A DNA stretch of 64,000 nucleotides from CALCCV01 sp964388665. GTDB lineage: Bacteria > Bdellovibrionota > Bdellovibrionia > Bdellovibrionales > Bdellovibrionaceae. Shown here one piece after another: positions 52,717-61,538 of this stretch. Under the pieces are notes generated by a model. It worked only from the letters and a program-made list of their open reading frames with translations. It did not search any database and was not told where the DNA came from. The position numbers were made by a program, and so were the translations under genes. Positions within the stretch are counted from its first letter, which is position 1. Every line of letters starts with the position of its first letter. Location of the stretch: assembly GCA_964388665.1 (NCBI GenBank), contig CAYMBJ010000001.1, positions 67,322-131,321 on the forward strand. Direction: 5' to 3'.

Positions 52717-54408
52717 ATGGATGGATATCGATGGAGAATTTGGGTTGCCATTATTGGTGTAGTGGTAGGTCTCATTTGGAATGCACCTAATATTATTAAT
52801 TTTGGTGAAAGCTGGTGGTTTACCAAAGACAAGCTGAACTATGGATTGGACATCCAGGGCGGCTTGCATTTGGTGATGGGCGTTGATGTTGATGGTGTTG
52901 TTGCCGAGTCAACCACTCGTCTGGTGAGCAATTTAAGGCAGGAGTTTGAAAAAGAGAAGATCCCGGTCACAGAGGTCAAGGCCACAACTGCTGAACAGGG
53001 TGAATTTCAAATTGCTTACGCTGGAGCCGATACAAAGGACAAAGTGGAAAGTCTTTTGGCAGACAAATACGGCACCATGATTCAGGTGGTGAGCTCTTCT
53101 GACACCTCGGTGGAAGCGCGCCTTTATGAAGCCTATATGCTCGATTATCGTGCCAAGGTCATTCAGCAAGCCATTGAAACCATCCGCAATCGTGTCGATG
53201 AGTTTGGCGTTTCAGAGCCTTTGATTTCGGCTCAGGGTGCTGATCGCATTTTGATTCAATTGCCAGGAATGGCTGATGCCGAAAAGGCCAAGGAACTTAT
53301 CAATACCACTGCTCGCTTGGACTTTATGATCGTTTCTCAAGAAAAGTCGCTAGAAGAACTCAATAAGATGATCACTGAGGCGGAAACCGCAGGTGGTTAT
53401 GATCTCAAGACTCTCAAGTACACAGACTATGTGAATCGCCTCAACGCAGATCTAAAAGACAAGCTCCCTCCGGACTCAATTGTGTATTTTCAAAAGATCG
53501 AAAATGCCAAGACGATGGAGATGGGGCGGACACCAATGCTCCTTAAGACCAATACGGACCTGGGTGGTGGTGATTTGGATGATGCCTTTATCACCTTCGG
53601 TCAGTACCAGGAACCGGAAGTCGCGCTTCGATTCAATGCAGCGGGTGCTGGCAAGTTTGCTGATATCACCGGAAATAACATCAACAATCAAATGGCAATC
53701 GTGCTCGATAAAATTGTCAAATCGGCTCCGAACATTAAAGATCGCATTGCCGGCGGTAACGCCGTCATTTCTTTGGGTGGAACACGGGATCGCAACGCAG
53801 CTATGAATGAAGCGAAGTTGATTTCAACCGCTCTGCGCGCAGGTGCCTTGCCGGCAACGTTGGAGCAATTGGAAGAGCGAAGAGTCGGACCCACTCTGGG
53901 TGGAGATGCTATTGCTAAGGCGAAAATGGCCTCAGGCTTGGGCGCCCTAGTGGTGATTCTGTTTATCTTGATTTACTACAAAGCGATGGGAGTGATCTCT
54001 ACGTTATCATTGGTATTGAATGTGTTTTTGGTTTTTGCTTTGCTCACCTCTTTTGGTGCAACGCTCACGCTGCCGGGCATTGCCGGTATTGCTTTGACGG
54101 TGGGTTTTGCGGTGGATGCCAATGTTCTTATTAATGAGCGCATCCGCGAGGAGCTGCGCAAGGGGGCCAACTTCAAGGCCGCGCTCAAAGAAGGTTATGG
54201 ACGAGCCATGTCGGCAATTATGGATGCCAATATCACCACCGCGGCCACGGCCGGAGTGCTTTTGTATTTCGGTACAGGTCCTGTAAAGGGCTTTGCCGTG
54301 ACGCTGTTGATCGGAATCTTGACGACTCTTTTTGCGAACGTTTTTGTTTCTAGAGTGATCGTGGATACTGTGATTTACAAGTTCGGCAAACAACAACTGT
54401 CCGTATAG
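52717..54408 (+). CDS. secD: Protein translocase subunit SecD
   Basis: 563 residues. One N-terminal helix, then the large periplasmic domain starting at LNYGLDIQGGLHLVMGVD, the conserved D-x-x-GG-h motif. IRNRVDEFGVSEPLI and the P1-head region lie within it. Five membrane helices follow from about residue 405 (ASGLGALVVILFILIYYKAMG), with GFAVDANVLINERIREEL and GYGRAMSAIMDANITT. With SecF it uses proton motive force to help proteins leave the Sec channel. Starts one base after the yajC stop, and secF starts 10 bases after its stop. Confidence 0.97.
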   Translation: MDGYRWRIWVAIIGVVVGLIWNAPNIINFGESWWFTKDKLNYGLDIQGGLHLVMGVDVDGVVAESTTRLVSNLRQEFEKEKIPVTEVKATTAEQGEFQIAYAGADTKDKVESLLADKYGTMIQVVSSSDTSVEARLYEAYMLDYRAKVIQQAIETIRNRVDEFGVSEPLISAQGADRILIQLPGMADAEKAKELINTTARLDFMIVSQEKSLEELNKMITEAETAGGYDLKTLKYTDYVNRLNADLKDKLPPDSIVYFQKIENAKTMEMGRTPMLLKTNTDLGGGDLDDAFITFGQYQEPEVALRFNAAGAGKFADITGNNINNQMAIVLDKIVKSAPNIKDRIAGGNAVISLGGTRDRNAAMNEAKLISTALRAGALPATLEQLEERRVGPTLGGDAIAKAKMASGLGALVVILFILIYYKAMGVISTLSLVLNVFLVFALLTSFGATLTLPGIAGIALTVGFAVDANVLINERIREELRKGANFKAALKEGYGRAMSAIMDANITTAATAGVLLYFGTGPVKGFAVTLLIGILTTLFANVFVSRVIVDTVIYKFGKQQLSV

Positions 54409-54418
54409 GTGAAATGAA

Positions 54419-55375
54419 ATGTCAAAAAATCAATTTGTTAAAAAAGAAGAGTCCTTTGGAAAATTTGATTTCGTAAAGAGCATGGGCATGACCGGCGGAT
54501 TTTCGGCGTTGATGGTGCTTGTGTCGCTGATCTATTTGGGAATCCATGGCATAGATTACGGTATCGACTTTAAGGGTGGTACCGAGATTCAGGTCAAGTA
54601 CTCCGAAGGCGTAACGATAGATCAAGTTCGTGGTGCCTTTAAAAATCTTGGTGTGGGTGAAGTGGGCGTGCAGCGCTTTGGTGAGAGTCCAGAGTTTGTG
54701 ATTCGTTTTCAAGGTCAACAGGGAAAGACGGATAAGGAAACCAATGAATTGTTGCAGGCCGATATTGCCAAAGTGAAAACGGCACTGGAAAGCGGCGGGC
54801 TCAAAGACCTTTCGCCCGATTTTCGCAGGGTAGATTCGGTTGGACCACAGGTGGGGGCCGAGCTCAAAAAGAACGGTTTTCTGGCGGTGTTTTATTGCCT
54901 GTTGGTGATCTTGATCTACGTGGGCTTGCGATTTGATTACACATACTCGCCGGGCGCCGTGATCTGCTTGGCGCATGATACGATCATCACCTTAGCCATA
55001 TTTGTAGCGGTCGGCAAAGAAGTGAACATTCCGATCTTGGCGGCTGTTCTGACCCTGATTGGTTACTCTTTAAACGATACCATTGTGGTTTTTGACCGCA
55101 TTCGTGAAACCGAAGACACATTTAGTGACAAGCCCCTGGCCTTTGTTGTGAATAAGGCCATCAACGACACGCTGGCTCGGACGATCATTACCAGCAGCAC
55201 CACTTTTGTCTGCGGTATGTTTCTTTACTTGTTTGCAGGTGGCACGATTGAAGACATCGCATTTGCGATTTGCGTGGGAATCTTTTTTGGGACCTATTCA
55301 TCAATTTTTGTAGCAGCACCACTTATTTTGGTTGCTGACAAATTTAAATTGGTACCTAAGCCGCAGCGAGCTTAA
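54419..55375 (+). CDS. secF: Protein translocase subunit SecF
   Basis: 318 residues. First helix near residue 30, then GIDYGIDFKGGTEIQVKYS, the SecF form of the D-F-x-GG motif. A periplasmic domain and five helices follow, with LTLIGYSLNDTIVVFDRIRE (about 215-235) carrying the conserved aspartate and arginine. Forms the SecDF complex with the two preceding gene products. The downstream recJ start lies 58 bases on. Confidence 0.97.
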   Translation: MSKNQFVKKEESFGKFDFVKSMGMTGGFSALMVLVSLIYLGIHGIDYGIDFKGGTEIQVKYSEGVTIDQVRGAFKNLGVGEVGVQRFGESPEFVIRFQGQQGKTDKETNELLQADIAKVKTALESGGLKDLSPDFRRVDSVGPQVGAELKKNGFLAVFYCLLVILIYVGLRFDYTYSPGAVICLAHDTIITLAIFVAVGKEVNIPILAAVLTLIGYSLNDTIVVFDRIRETEDTFSDKPLAFVVNKAINDTLARTIITSSTTFVCGMFLYLFAGGTIEDIAFAICVGIFFGTYSSIFVAAPLILVADKFKLVPKPQRA

Positions 55376-55433
55376 TGGCGGTGGCGACCCTTGCTCTGGT
55401 CGTCTTTATAAATTATTTTCAAGGGGAGGTCCT

Positions 55434-57191
55434 TTGCCTTTGCGCTGGCTTTTGCGAAATAGAACTCATCAAGCCGAGACAGAGCTGCCCCTTCCTGCAT
55501 TGCTCACCGAGTTTTTTAGTCTGCGCAATCTAAATGCGTCTGCAATCACCTCGATCATGGAGCCACGGCTCGACCTGCTGTCGTTGCCTGTGCATTTTCA
55601 GGGCATGAATCTCGCTGTTTCAAGATTGATAGAGGCCTTCAAAAACCAAGAGACGATTGCTGTCTACGGTGACTTTGATTTAGACGGCACATGTGGAATG
55701 GTGATGCTGACAGAAGGCCTGCAGAAGCTCGGCTTTACGAATGTTCTGCCGGTGCAACCTCGCCGCCTAAAAGAGGGCTATGGATTTCATCTTTCGATAG
55801 CTCAAGATTTGCTAGCACAAGGGGCCAGCGTCATTGTCACCGTGGATGTTGGGATCTCGGCGGTGGACACGGTGACTTGGTTGCAACAGCAGGGTGTCGA
55901 TGTGATCTTGACAGATCATCATCTCCCAGGTGCGGAGTTGCCGCCAGCCTTCACCATCGTCAATCCAAACTTGGCAGATTGCTACTCTGAGTGTGGATAT
56001 TTGTCTGGCACCGGCGTTGGATTTTATCTGTTGCGAGCTTTGAAGGGCGCCTTTGTGCAGGACCTGGGTTTTGCCGCCAGCTGTTTAAATTTAAAGAATT
56101 TTTTGGATCTGTTCGCGATTGCGACAATCTCAGACATGGTGCCAATGGTGCAGGACAATTGGTTGCTGACCAGATTGGGACTGATCGAGTTGGCGCGCAC
56201 GCAGCGGCCAGCGCTGGCGGCCCTTCTCAGTGAGTTGGAGCTCTATGGCGTGCAGATATTGGCCGAAGATGTGGGAATACGGATCGCGCCAAAATTGAAC
56301 GCGCTGACTCGATTGGACGGTGAGGTGCGCGCGCAGTTTTTGCTGTGGCACAAACCTCCGCAAGACCCAGCGGCACTGGTGGCCAGAGCCATGAGTGCCA
56401 ACGAAGATCGTCGCGATCTGCAGAAAGAAGCGCTTGCAATTGCCAGTGAGAGTTTGGATCTGGACAACTTTCAGGGCGCCGCGATCTGCATTCAATCAGA
56501 AAGGTTTCACAAAGGTGTGATTGGCTTGGTTGCCCAAGAGTTGATGAAGTCCAAGGGCGTGCCCAGCTTTGTCGGCGTCAATATTGATGGAGTGATCATC
56601 GGCAGTTCGCGGGCGCCTCAAGAGGACCATGTGAATCTGGTTGAAACGATGAGGCAGGTGAGTGAATTGCTTATTCGCTTTGGCGGACATGAAAAAGCGG
56701 CTGGATTTGAAATTTTAGAAAGCAACTGGCAAGCCTTTGCTGAAGGCCTTGAAAAGGCGGTGCGTGCTGGGGCCTCTGCGACTTCTGAGCGAGTTTCTTA
56801 TGTTGATTTGATTTTGCAATCGCACAAAGAGATTCGCGCAATGATGGAGTGGTGGCCGCGACTTACGCCTTTTGGCAAAGAGTACGAGGCTCCTGTTCTG
56901 GCCATTCCCATTTCTCTTGCGCAATTGGTGGACCTTAAGGGCAAGCACTTTCAGCTGCGCTTTGGCATCACGGGTTTGCGTGGCGTCTTTTTTTCTCCTT
57001 CCGATTCAGAGCGTGAACTCTTGGTATCGGGCAAGGGATATTTGATTGGTCAGCTTCAGGTCAATCGTTACATGGGACGGTCGCAGCTGCAGTTTCGAGC
57101 CAGCCAGTGTGTGGCTGAAATTTTGATACAGGATCAGCATATTCTTGATGCTTCGGTGGTGGAGAGTTCACGGCAAGAGTTGAGTCAATAG
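55434..57191 (+). CDS. recJ: Single-strand-specific 5'-3' DNA exonuclease RecJ
   Basis: 585 residues from a TTG start at 55434, five bases after GGGGAGG; a longer open frame would overlap secF and lacks a binding site. DHH-family motifs are in order: YGDFDLDGTCG (motif I), TVDVGISAVD, ILTDHHLPG (DHH), NPNLADC, TISDMVPM, and FGGHEKAAGFEI in the DHHA1 domain near residue 425. Motif I has leucine where the usual DYDADG has alanine. It degrades 5' single strands in RecF-pathway recombination and mismatch repair. Confidence 0.94.
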   Translation: MPLRWLLRNRTHQAETELPLPALLTEFFSLRNLNASAITSIMEPRLDLLSLPVHFQGMNLAVSRLIEAFKNQETIAVYGDFDLDGTCGMVMLTEGLQKLGFTNVLPVQPRRLKEGYGFHLSIAQDLLAQGASVIVTVDVGISAVDTVTWLQQQGVDVILTDHHLPGAELPPAFTIVNPNLADCYSECGYLSGTGVGFYLLRALKGAFVQDLGFAASCLNLKNFLDLFAIATISDMVPMVQDNWLLTRLGLIELARTQRPALAALLSELELYGVQILAEDVGIRIAPKLNALTRLDGEVRAQFLLWHKPPQDPAALVARAMSANEDRRDLQKEALAIASESLDLDNFQGAAICIQSERFHKGVIGLVAQELMKSKGVPSFVGVNIDGVIIGSSRAPQEDHVNLVETMRQVSELLIRFGGHEKAAGFEILESNWQAFAEGLEKAVRAGASATSERVSYVDLILQSHKEIRAMMEWWPRLTPFGKEYEAPVLAIPISLAQLVDLKGKHFQLRFGITGLRGVFFSPSDSERELLVSGKGYLIGQLQVNRYMGRSQLQFRASQCVAEILIQDQHILDASVVESSRQELSQ

Positions 57192-57199
57192 GAGAAACG

Positions 57200-57904
57200 G
57201 TGAAGTCACTTGTGCTGCTGAGTGGAGGCTTGGACTCCACGTTCAACTTTTTTTACGAATTGAAGGCTGGTCAATTGAAGTTGGCTCTGACCTTTGACTA
57301 TGGGCAAAGGGCTGCGGCAAAGGAGATTGCTGTCACAAGCCAGCTGTGCCGCGAAAACAAAGTTGAACATCTTATTATGGAGCTGCCATTTTTTAGAATG
57401 TTGCCTGGCTCCAGTCTGCTGGACGATGGTAAGCAGATTCCGCTTGGGGACGCCGTTAATATAGAATCGACGGAACAGAGTCAGGCCACCATGAAAAGTG
57501 TCTGGATTCCTAACCGAAATGGTATTTTTTTGAACATTGCCGCAGGCGTTGCGGAGGCACGCGGTATTGATTTGGTGTTGCCTGGGTTTAATCGTGAAGA
57601 GGCGGCCACTTTTCCGGATAACTCAGAAGCGTATCTGGTGCAGCTGAACCAGTGTTTTCACTACTCGACTCAAGATAAAGTGAAGGTGACCTGCCACAGT
57701 TTTGGATTGGACAAAGCGCAAATCGTTAAAGCCTTTCAAACATCTCTCAAAAGAACTCCTTTCCAAGTGTGGCCCTGTTACCAAGGACTGGAGGCGTGGT
57801 GTGGCGAGTGCGAGTCCTGTCATCGATATGCCCGCGCGATCCGAGTCGCCGGCTTAGAGTGGGCTGATTTGCAAGTGCAGTTTAGAGAATGGCAAAATCT
57901 ATGA
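57200..57904 (+). CDS. queC: 7-cyano-7-deazaguanine (preQ0) synthase
   Basis: 234 residues, GTG start after AGGAGA. ATP-dependent ligase turning 7-carboxy-7-deazaguanine into preQ0, the queuosine precursor. PP-loop LLSGGLDSTFNFFYE is at the N-terminus. Later come IPNRNGIFLNIAAGVAEARG and FPDNSEAYL, and the zinc-binding cysteines CYQGLEAWCGECESC near the C-terminus. It is the third queuosine gene of the window, separated from queA-tgt by yajC-secDF-recJ but on the same strand. Confidence 0.95.
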   Translation: MKSLVLLSGGLDSTFNFFYELKAGQLKLALTFDYGQRAAAKEIAVTSQLCRENKVEHLIMELPFFRMLPGSSLLDDGKQIPLGDAVNIESTEQSQATMKSVWIPNRNGIFLNIAAGVAEARGIDLVLPGFNREEAATFPDNSEAYLVQLNQCFHYSTQDKVKVTCHSFGLDKAQIVKAFQTSLKRTPFQVWPCYQGLEAWCGECESCHRYARAIRVAGLEWADLQVQFREWQNL

Positions 57905-57918
57905 GGAGAGATTCTATT

Positions 57919-58479
57919 ATGGAAACAAAATTTATTTCGGAAACCATCACCTATACTGGCGAGCAGTTGAAATCGCAATTTGCGTACCTAAAGCACGGTG
58001 TACTGGGAGACTCGCTGGTGGCATGGGTCGGGCCCTGCAAAATCGACTTTGCAAATATGGCAGACGGCGAGGATCTGCGGATGCAGGCGACCATCGCGGG
58101 CGCGAAGATGGTGCATTTTGTGGCGGAGTTTTTTCATAGGGATATTTTTTTTGGAGTGAGCTTTCAAAGGCTCATGGCCTCGATAGTGGGAGATGTCATT
58201 AAGAGCATGTCGGGAGAGATGCTTAGGCGTGAGGGTGATGATCTCTATCAAGGCGAAAATAAGTTCAGCATTTCTATTGCAGCGCCCACAGCCCAGTCAG
58301 TGATGATTCACTTTGCTGTAAACGTCACGCGCGAGGGGACACCCGTGAACACCTGTTCGCTGAGCGACTTTAAATTGGACGGACAGCATTTTGCCATCGA
58401 GGTTTTGACTAAAGTGCAGCAGGAGTTTGAAGAGATTGTAAGGGCCACCAAGAAGGTGCGTCCTTTGGGCTCTTATTGA
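57919..58479 (+). CDS. DUF366 family protein
   Basis: 186 residues from the ATG at 57919, preceded by GAGGAGAG; a shorter-spaced ATG inside queC is less likely. The sequence matches DUF366 as I know it: YTGEQLKSQFAYLKHGVLGDSLVAWVGPC at the N-terminus (in part), MVHFVAEFF, and a LRREGDDLYQGENKFSISIAA core near 105-125. IHFAVNVTREGTPVNT follows. The family is known mostly from archaea and deep-branching bacteria and has no established function. It starts 14 bases after queC stops, suggesting a link to queuosine or 7-deazaguanine metabolism, which is inference from position. Confidence 0.8.
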   Translation: METKFISETITYTGEQLKSQFAYLKHGVLGDSLVAWVGPCKIDFANMADGEDLRMQATIAGAKMVHFVAEFFHRDIFFGVSFQRLMASIVGDVIKSMSGEMLRREGDDLYQGENKFSISIAAPTAQSVMIHFAVNVTREGTPVNTCSLSDFKLDGQHFAIEVLTKVQQEFEEIVRATKKVRPLGSY

Positions 58480-58517
58480 TTTTGTGGGTTAATATTTTTT
58501 TTATAGGAGAGTGGAAA

Positions 58518-58967
58518 ATGAGTTTGAAAACCAGTTTGGAAACCAGTTTGGAAATGCTTTTTAGGTCAATCTGTAAAGTGCTTATGATGAGTGGCGTGGT
58601 GTTGGGTTTTGTGTTCTCTGGTGCGCCAGAGGCGCTTGCCAAGCGAAGTGACAACGTCATTCGCATCGAAGTGGGAAATGAGCTAACTTCGGAAGATGAG
58701 ATTTCAAAGCGCGAGTTGGAGCGACGAATCTACAAATTGGAGCGCGCGGTCAGGCAGCTTCAGGATCGCGTTTTTGAGCTTGAGAGCAAGACGCCCGAAG
58801 AGAGCAAAGATACAAGCTACACCTGCTATATTGAAACTTCGTTTCACGGCACCATCACCGCGGAATCAAAGTCTCTGACCAAGGCCAAAGCCGAGGCGTT
58901 AAAAAAATGCACGAAAGAAACCAAAGAGTTGGTATGCAAAGGCGAAAACGTAAAGTGCGGCGAATAG
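58518..58967 (+). CDS. Small secreted coiled-coil protein
   Basis: 149 residues from the ATG at 58518, after TAGGAGAGTGG. A signal peptide ends near EALAK (about residue 40). A coiled coil follows (about 60-92, ELERRIYKLERAVRQLQDRV). The C-terminal part has four cysteines in TCYIETSFHGTITAESKS, KKCTKETKE and VCKGENVKC. This arrangement looks like a small disulfide-bonded domain with a conserved G near its turn. The start of the gene is a 12-base triplicate (58521-58556) encoding SLKTSLETSLEM. Unrecognised; periplasmic role assumed from the signal. Confidence 0.72.
   Translation: MSLKTSLETSLEMLFRSICKVLMMSGVVLGFVFSGAPEALAKRSDNVIRIEVGNELTSEDEISKRELERRIYKLERAVRQLQDRVFELESKTPEESKDTSYTCYIETSFHGTITAESKSLTKAKAEALKKCTKETKELVCKGENVKCGE
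58521..58556 (+). repeat. 12-bp tandem triplicate at the start of a secreted-protein gene
   Basis: AGTTTGAAAACC, AGTTTGGAAACC and AGTTTGGAAATG in tandem. In frame (4 codons per unit), so copy-number change alters only the length of the signal-peptide N-region. Confidence 0.75.
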
Positions 58968-59018
58968 ACTTAGGTCTGGCCTCAGCTCAACAATAATTTT
59001 TAAGGCTAGTCGTTCTAG

Positions 59019-59039
59019 ATTTGAGAACTCATCTCAAAT
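59019..59039 (+). terminator. Hairpin after the small secreted-protein gene
   Basis: ATTTGAGA (59019-59026)/TCTCAAAT (59032-59039), 8 bp with a 5-base loop, flanked by a wider CTAGA...TCTAG dyad. No T-tract. Lies in the gap before the CX4CH lipoprotein gene; its role is uncertain. Confidence 0.35.
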
Positions 59040-59172
59040 TCATGTGTCTAGAGGTTTCCTTAGCTGAAATCTAAAAATTTTTACTTGGCCTTTTGCTCAT
59101 GAAGGGTACACTGAAGTCTACTTGTGTGAGAGTCGGAGTCAGTGTTCTTTCGTTTTGTTTTAGGATTTCTGC

Positions 59173-59844
59173 ATGTTTTATAAAAAATGTTTCGCTTTTT
59201 TTTGCATGTGTTTTTTGTCCTCTGGACTTATGGGCGCAAGTTCCTGTGTTCAGACAGAAAACTCCAACACCAATGATGCGGGTCGCTACGCGCCCATTGA
59301 CGCGGACTCGGCTTTTGCGCCGGTCAGTGCCGTGTTGCGGGCAAGTTGCGCTTCTACATCTTGCCATGGTGGCACTTGGGCATTACTGAATGAAACGGAT
59401 ATGGCCGCTTACATGGTCGGCGCACAAAGACTGGTCACGCCCGGCGATGCGGTGACTTCGCTACTGTATGATCGACTGACCAATGTGACCACGGGCACAG
59501 GGGTTAAAAATATGCCATTGGGAGGGTCGGCGCTTACCGATGCTGAAATCACTGCAATCAAGACTTGGATCGATGGACTTCCTGCAGCTACCTTGGCACA
59601 AAAATCAAATTGGCAAATGAATGAGGCTGGCTACGATGAGTTTTCCGAATCTCATCATCGCGAGGATCTGGATGTTCGCGGGCCCGATAGTTATTATGAG
59701 GATTCTTACTCTTATGGCGAGGATTCATACAATGATGCGCCTAAGGCAAACTTCTATTATCCGCAGGGCCTTGAGTCAGATGTGAGTCCAGCTCGAGGCT
59801 ATGGTCGTGATGCTGCCGACTTTGGAAGTGGCAGATATCGCTAG
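59173..59844 (+). CDS. Exported protein with CX4CH heme-like motif and acidic/tyrosine-rich tail
   Basis: 223 residues. A signal peptide ends near GASSC (Cys25); the box is a poor lipobox, so either lipidation or ordinary cleavage is possible. The region at about 45-145 looks like a small cytochrome-c-type domain: VLRASCASTSCHGGTW contains C-x4-CH instead of the normal CXXCH. A later NMPLGGSALTDAEITAIKTWID resembles the methionine-ligand and final helix of exported c-type domains. The tail (about 160-223) is rich in Tyr, Asp, Ser and Gly (DSYYEDSYSYGEDSYND). Heme attachment is not proven. Confidence 0.68.
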   Translation: MFYKKCFAFFCMCFLSSGLMGASSCVQTENSNTNDAGRYAPIDADSAFAPVSAVLRASCASTSCHGGTWALLNETDMAAYMVGAQRLVTPGDAVTSLLYDRLTNVTTGTGVKNMPLGGSALTDAEITAIKTWIDGLPAATLAQKSNWQMNEAGYDEFSESHHREDLDVRGPDSYYEDSYSYGEDSYNDAPKANFYYPQGLESDVSPARGYGRDAADFGSGRYR

Positions 59845-59992
59845 GGTGCTTTTTCGAGTGGCTCGTTTTTTTTCTGTGAATCTCATTTTGGTCCAATTGC
59901 GAATCTAAATATTGCGAAACTCTAGGCCCGTGTTAAGATTTTATAACAAGTAGTGGTTCACTTGGAATTGTCCCTAGCTATGTTGGAATCTT

Positions 59993-61486
59993 TTGCGTTT
60001 AAGCCTAGGCTATGTCTTAAGACGAAACATTTTACTACAGGGGCTATTGTTATGTTCATTTGGTTATGTGGGGTTTAGTTTGGGAGCAGCAAAATCAATC
60101 AAAAGCGAAGAGTGTCTCGATAAGAAACTGCTATTGGTAGGGTCGCCCGTGATGGTCGCAACCTCACTGCTACAGTATTTGCATGAGGCCCATTGGCAGG
60201 TGCATTTTGTCACAGATTATAAAGAGGCCATCAAGTACATGCTCCGTGAACGTCCATGGTGTGCAGCGATTTCACTTGAGCATCCTGCCAAGCAATTTGT
60301 AAAAGTGGTGCCCTATTTGCCCAAGTTTTTGGGAATTCATATCCTTCCTTTTGTGGAGTCCATTCAGAGACCTGAAGAAAAACTGAAACTAGAGAAGCAA
60401 TACAAGCATGTAATTTTCCCGCCACTGACCGGGGTTGCTTTGGAGCGCGCGCTTTTTAAATTGTTTTTAGATCGGCTCGACTTAGACACTTCCGTTCTGG
60501 AAAATGGCAATTTTGAGGAAGGCTTGCGTCGCCTAGGGGTGAGCAGTCACAAAGATCCGGATGGAGAGTGGAGCTTGCGCTTTCCAAATAAAATTCGTCT
60601 CAATGCTGAGCCAATGTCTGAAGCCAATGAAAGCTACAAAGAGATCATGACCATCATTGGTGATGCGGCACCTCTGACCTCTCTTAAAAACCTAAGCGGC
60701 ATGGGCCTAGAGAAGACAAAATCGGCCGCCAGCGAAATGGTCAAACAGGCTGAATTTGCTGAGATCAAGTCTGGAGTGAGCGCCAAAGAGCACAAAACTG
60801 CGATAGAAAACCTAGATCAATGTACACAAACGGCTCTTTCTGAATCGTGCAAAGGTGACGCGGCCAATGCTGTAAAGATGAATACCACTGAAGACCTAAC
60901 CTGCATCATTGTGGACTCCAACAAATTCAGCGGCTATTTGATTGCGGCGCAGGCAAATAAGAAACCGATCGATAAGGTGTTCATTGATAATGTGAAGCGG
61001 CGTTTGTCGGCTTTTTTAAAAGATCGTGGCGAAGAGGTGAGCGCAGATGATTCGCTGGATATCACAGTAAAAGAAGTTGAATTTCAGCCGTGGGCTCTGG
61101 ACTGCGCCGGTTTTTTGCGAAAGGCGGTTCACGAGGGACAAGAGATTGCGATGGCTTTTTTCCCATACACACGGGCCAAAATCGCCTACGCAGAGGTCAC
61201 CCACACCCATGACGAAATGGAACTATTATCCATTCCGCTCACTGAAATGCGTTCTGACGAAACAGTAGATTTTAATGTGTATTTGTATTTTCCCGCAAAT
61301 GACAAATACATTCTCTACACCCCAAAGGGTTCGCGCTTTCATGGCAATCAAAAAGAGCGACTGGTCAGAGCCGGAGTGGCAGAGCTCTTTGCCAGTAAAG
61401 ATTCGCAATCTCAGGTGGATCAGTATCGCGCCAAGGTCTTCTTGAACAGTTCAATTGAAGACTTTCAACGCAAGAAAAAATCCTAA
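59993..61486 (+). CDS. Protein with degenerate receiver-like N-terminal domain
   Basis: 497 residues if started at the TTG at 59993; a TTG at 60080 after GTGGGG is an alternative and would remove the hydrophobic N-terminus, so location is open. After it, KKLLLVGSPVMVATSLLQYLHEAHWQVHFVTDY resembles a response-regulator receiver. However, the phospho-aspartate position is lost (CAAISLEHPAK). The middle is helical, and the C-terminal 190 residues (from about 305, TCIIVDSNKFSGYLIAA) contain a strand-rich domain with LDCAGFLRKAVHEGQEIAM and YLYFPANDKYILYTPKGSRFHG. Not recognised as a whole; perhaps a signalling or effector protein. Confidence 0.65.
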   Translation: MRLSLGYVLRRNILLQGLLLCSFGYVGFSLGAAKSIKSEECLDKKLLLVGSPVMVATSLLQYLHEAHWQVHFVTDYKEAIKYMLRERPWCAAISLEHPAKQFVKVVPYLPKFLGIHILPFVESIQRPEEKLKLEKQYKHVIFPPLTGVALERALFKLFLDRLDLDTSVLENGNFEEGLRRLGVSSHKDPDGEWSLRFPNKIRLNAEPMSEANESYKEIMTIIGDAAPLTSLKNLSGMGLEKTKSAASEMVKQAEFAEIKSGVSAKEHKTAIENLDQCTQTALSESCKGDAANAVKMNTTEDLTCIIVDSNKFSGYLIAAQANKKPIDKVFIDNVKRRLSAFLKDRGEEVSADDSLDITVKEVEFQPWALDCAGFLRKAVHEGQEIAMAFFPYTRAKIAYAEVTHTHDEMELLSIPLTEMRSDETVDFNVYLYFPANDKYILYTPKGSRFHGNQKERLVRAGVAELFASKDSQSQVDQYRAKVFLNSSIEDFQRKKKS

Positions 61487-61538
61487 GGCTTGTAAAAATG
61501 AAGATGTGCCCCAATCAAAAATCGTGGGGTGCAGATAT

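Noticed and set aside
55332..55433. 34-codon extension of recJ overlapping secF
   Set aside because: No SD; GGGGAGG precedes the TTG at 55434, which yields the normal RecJ length.
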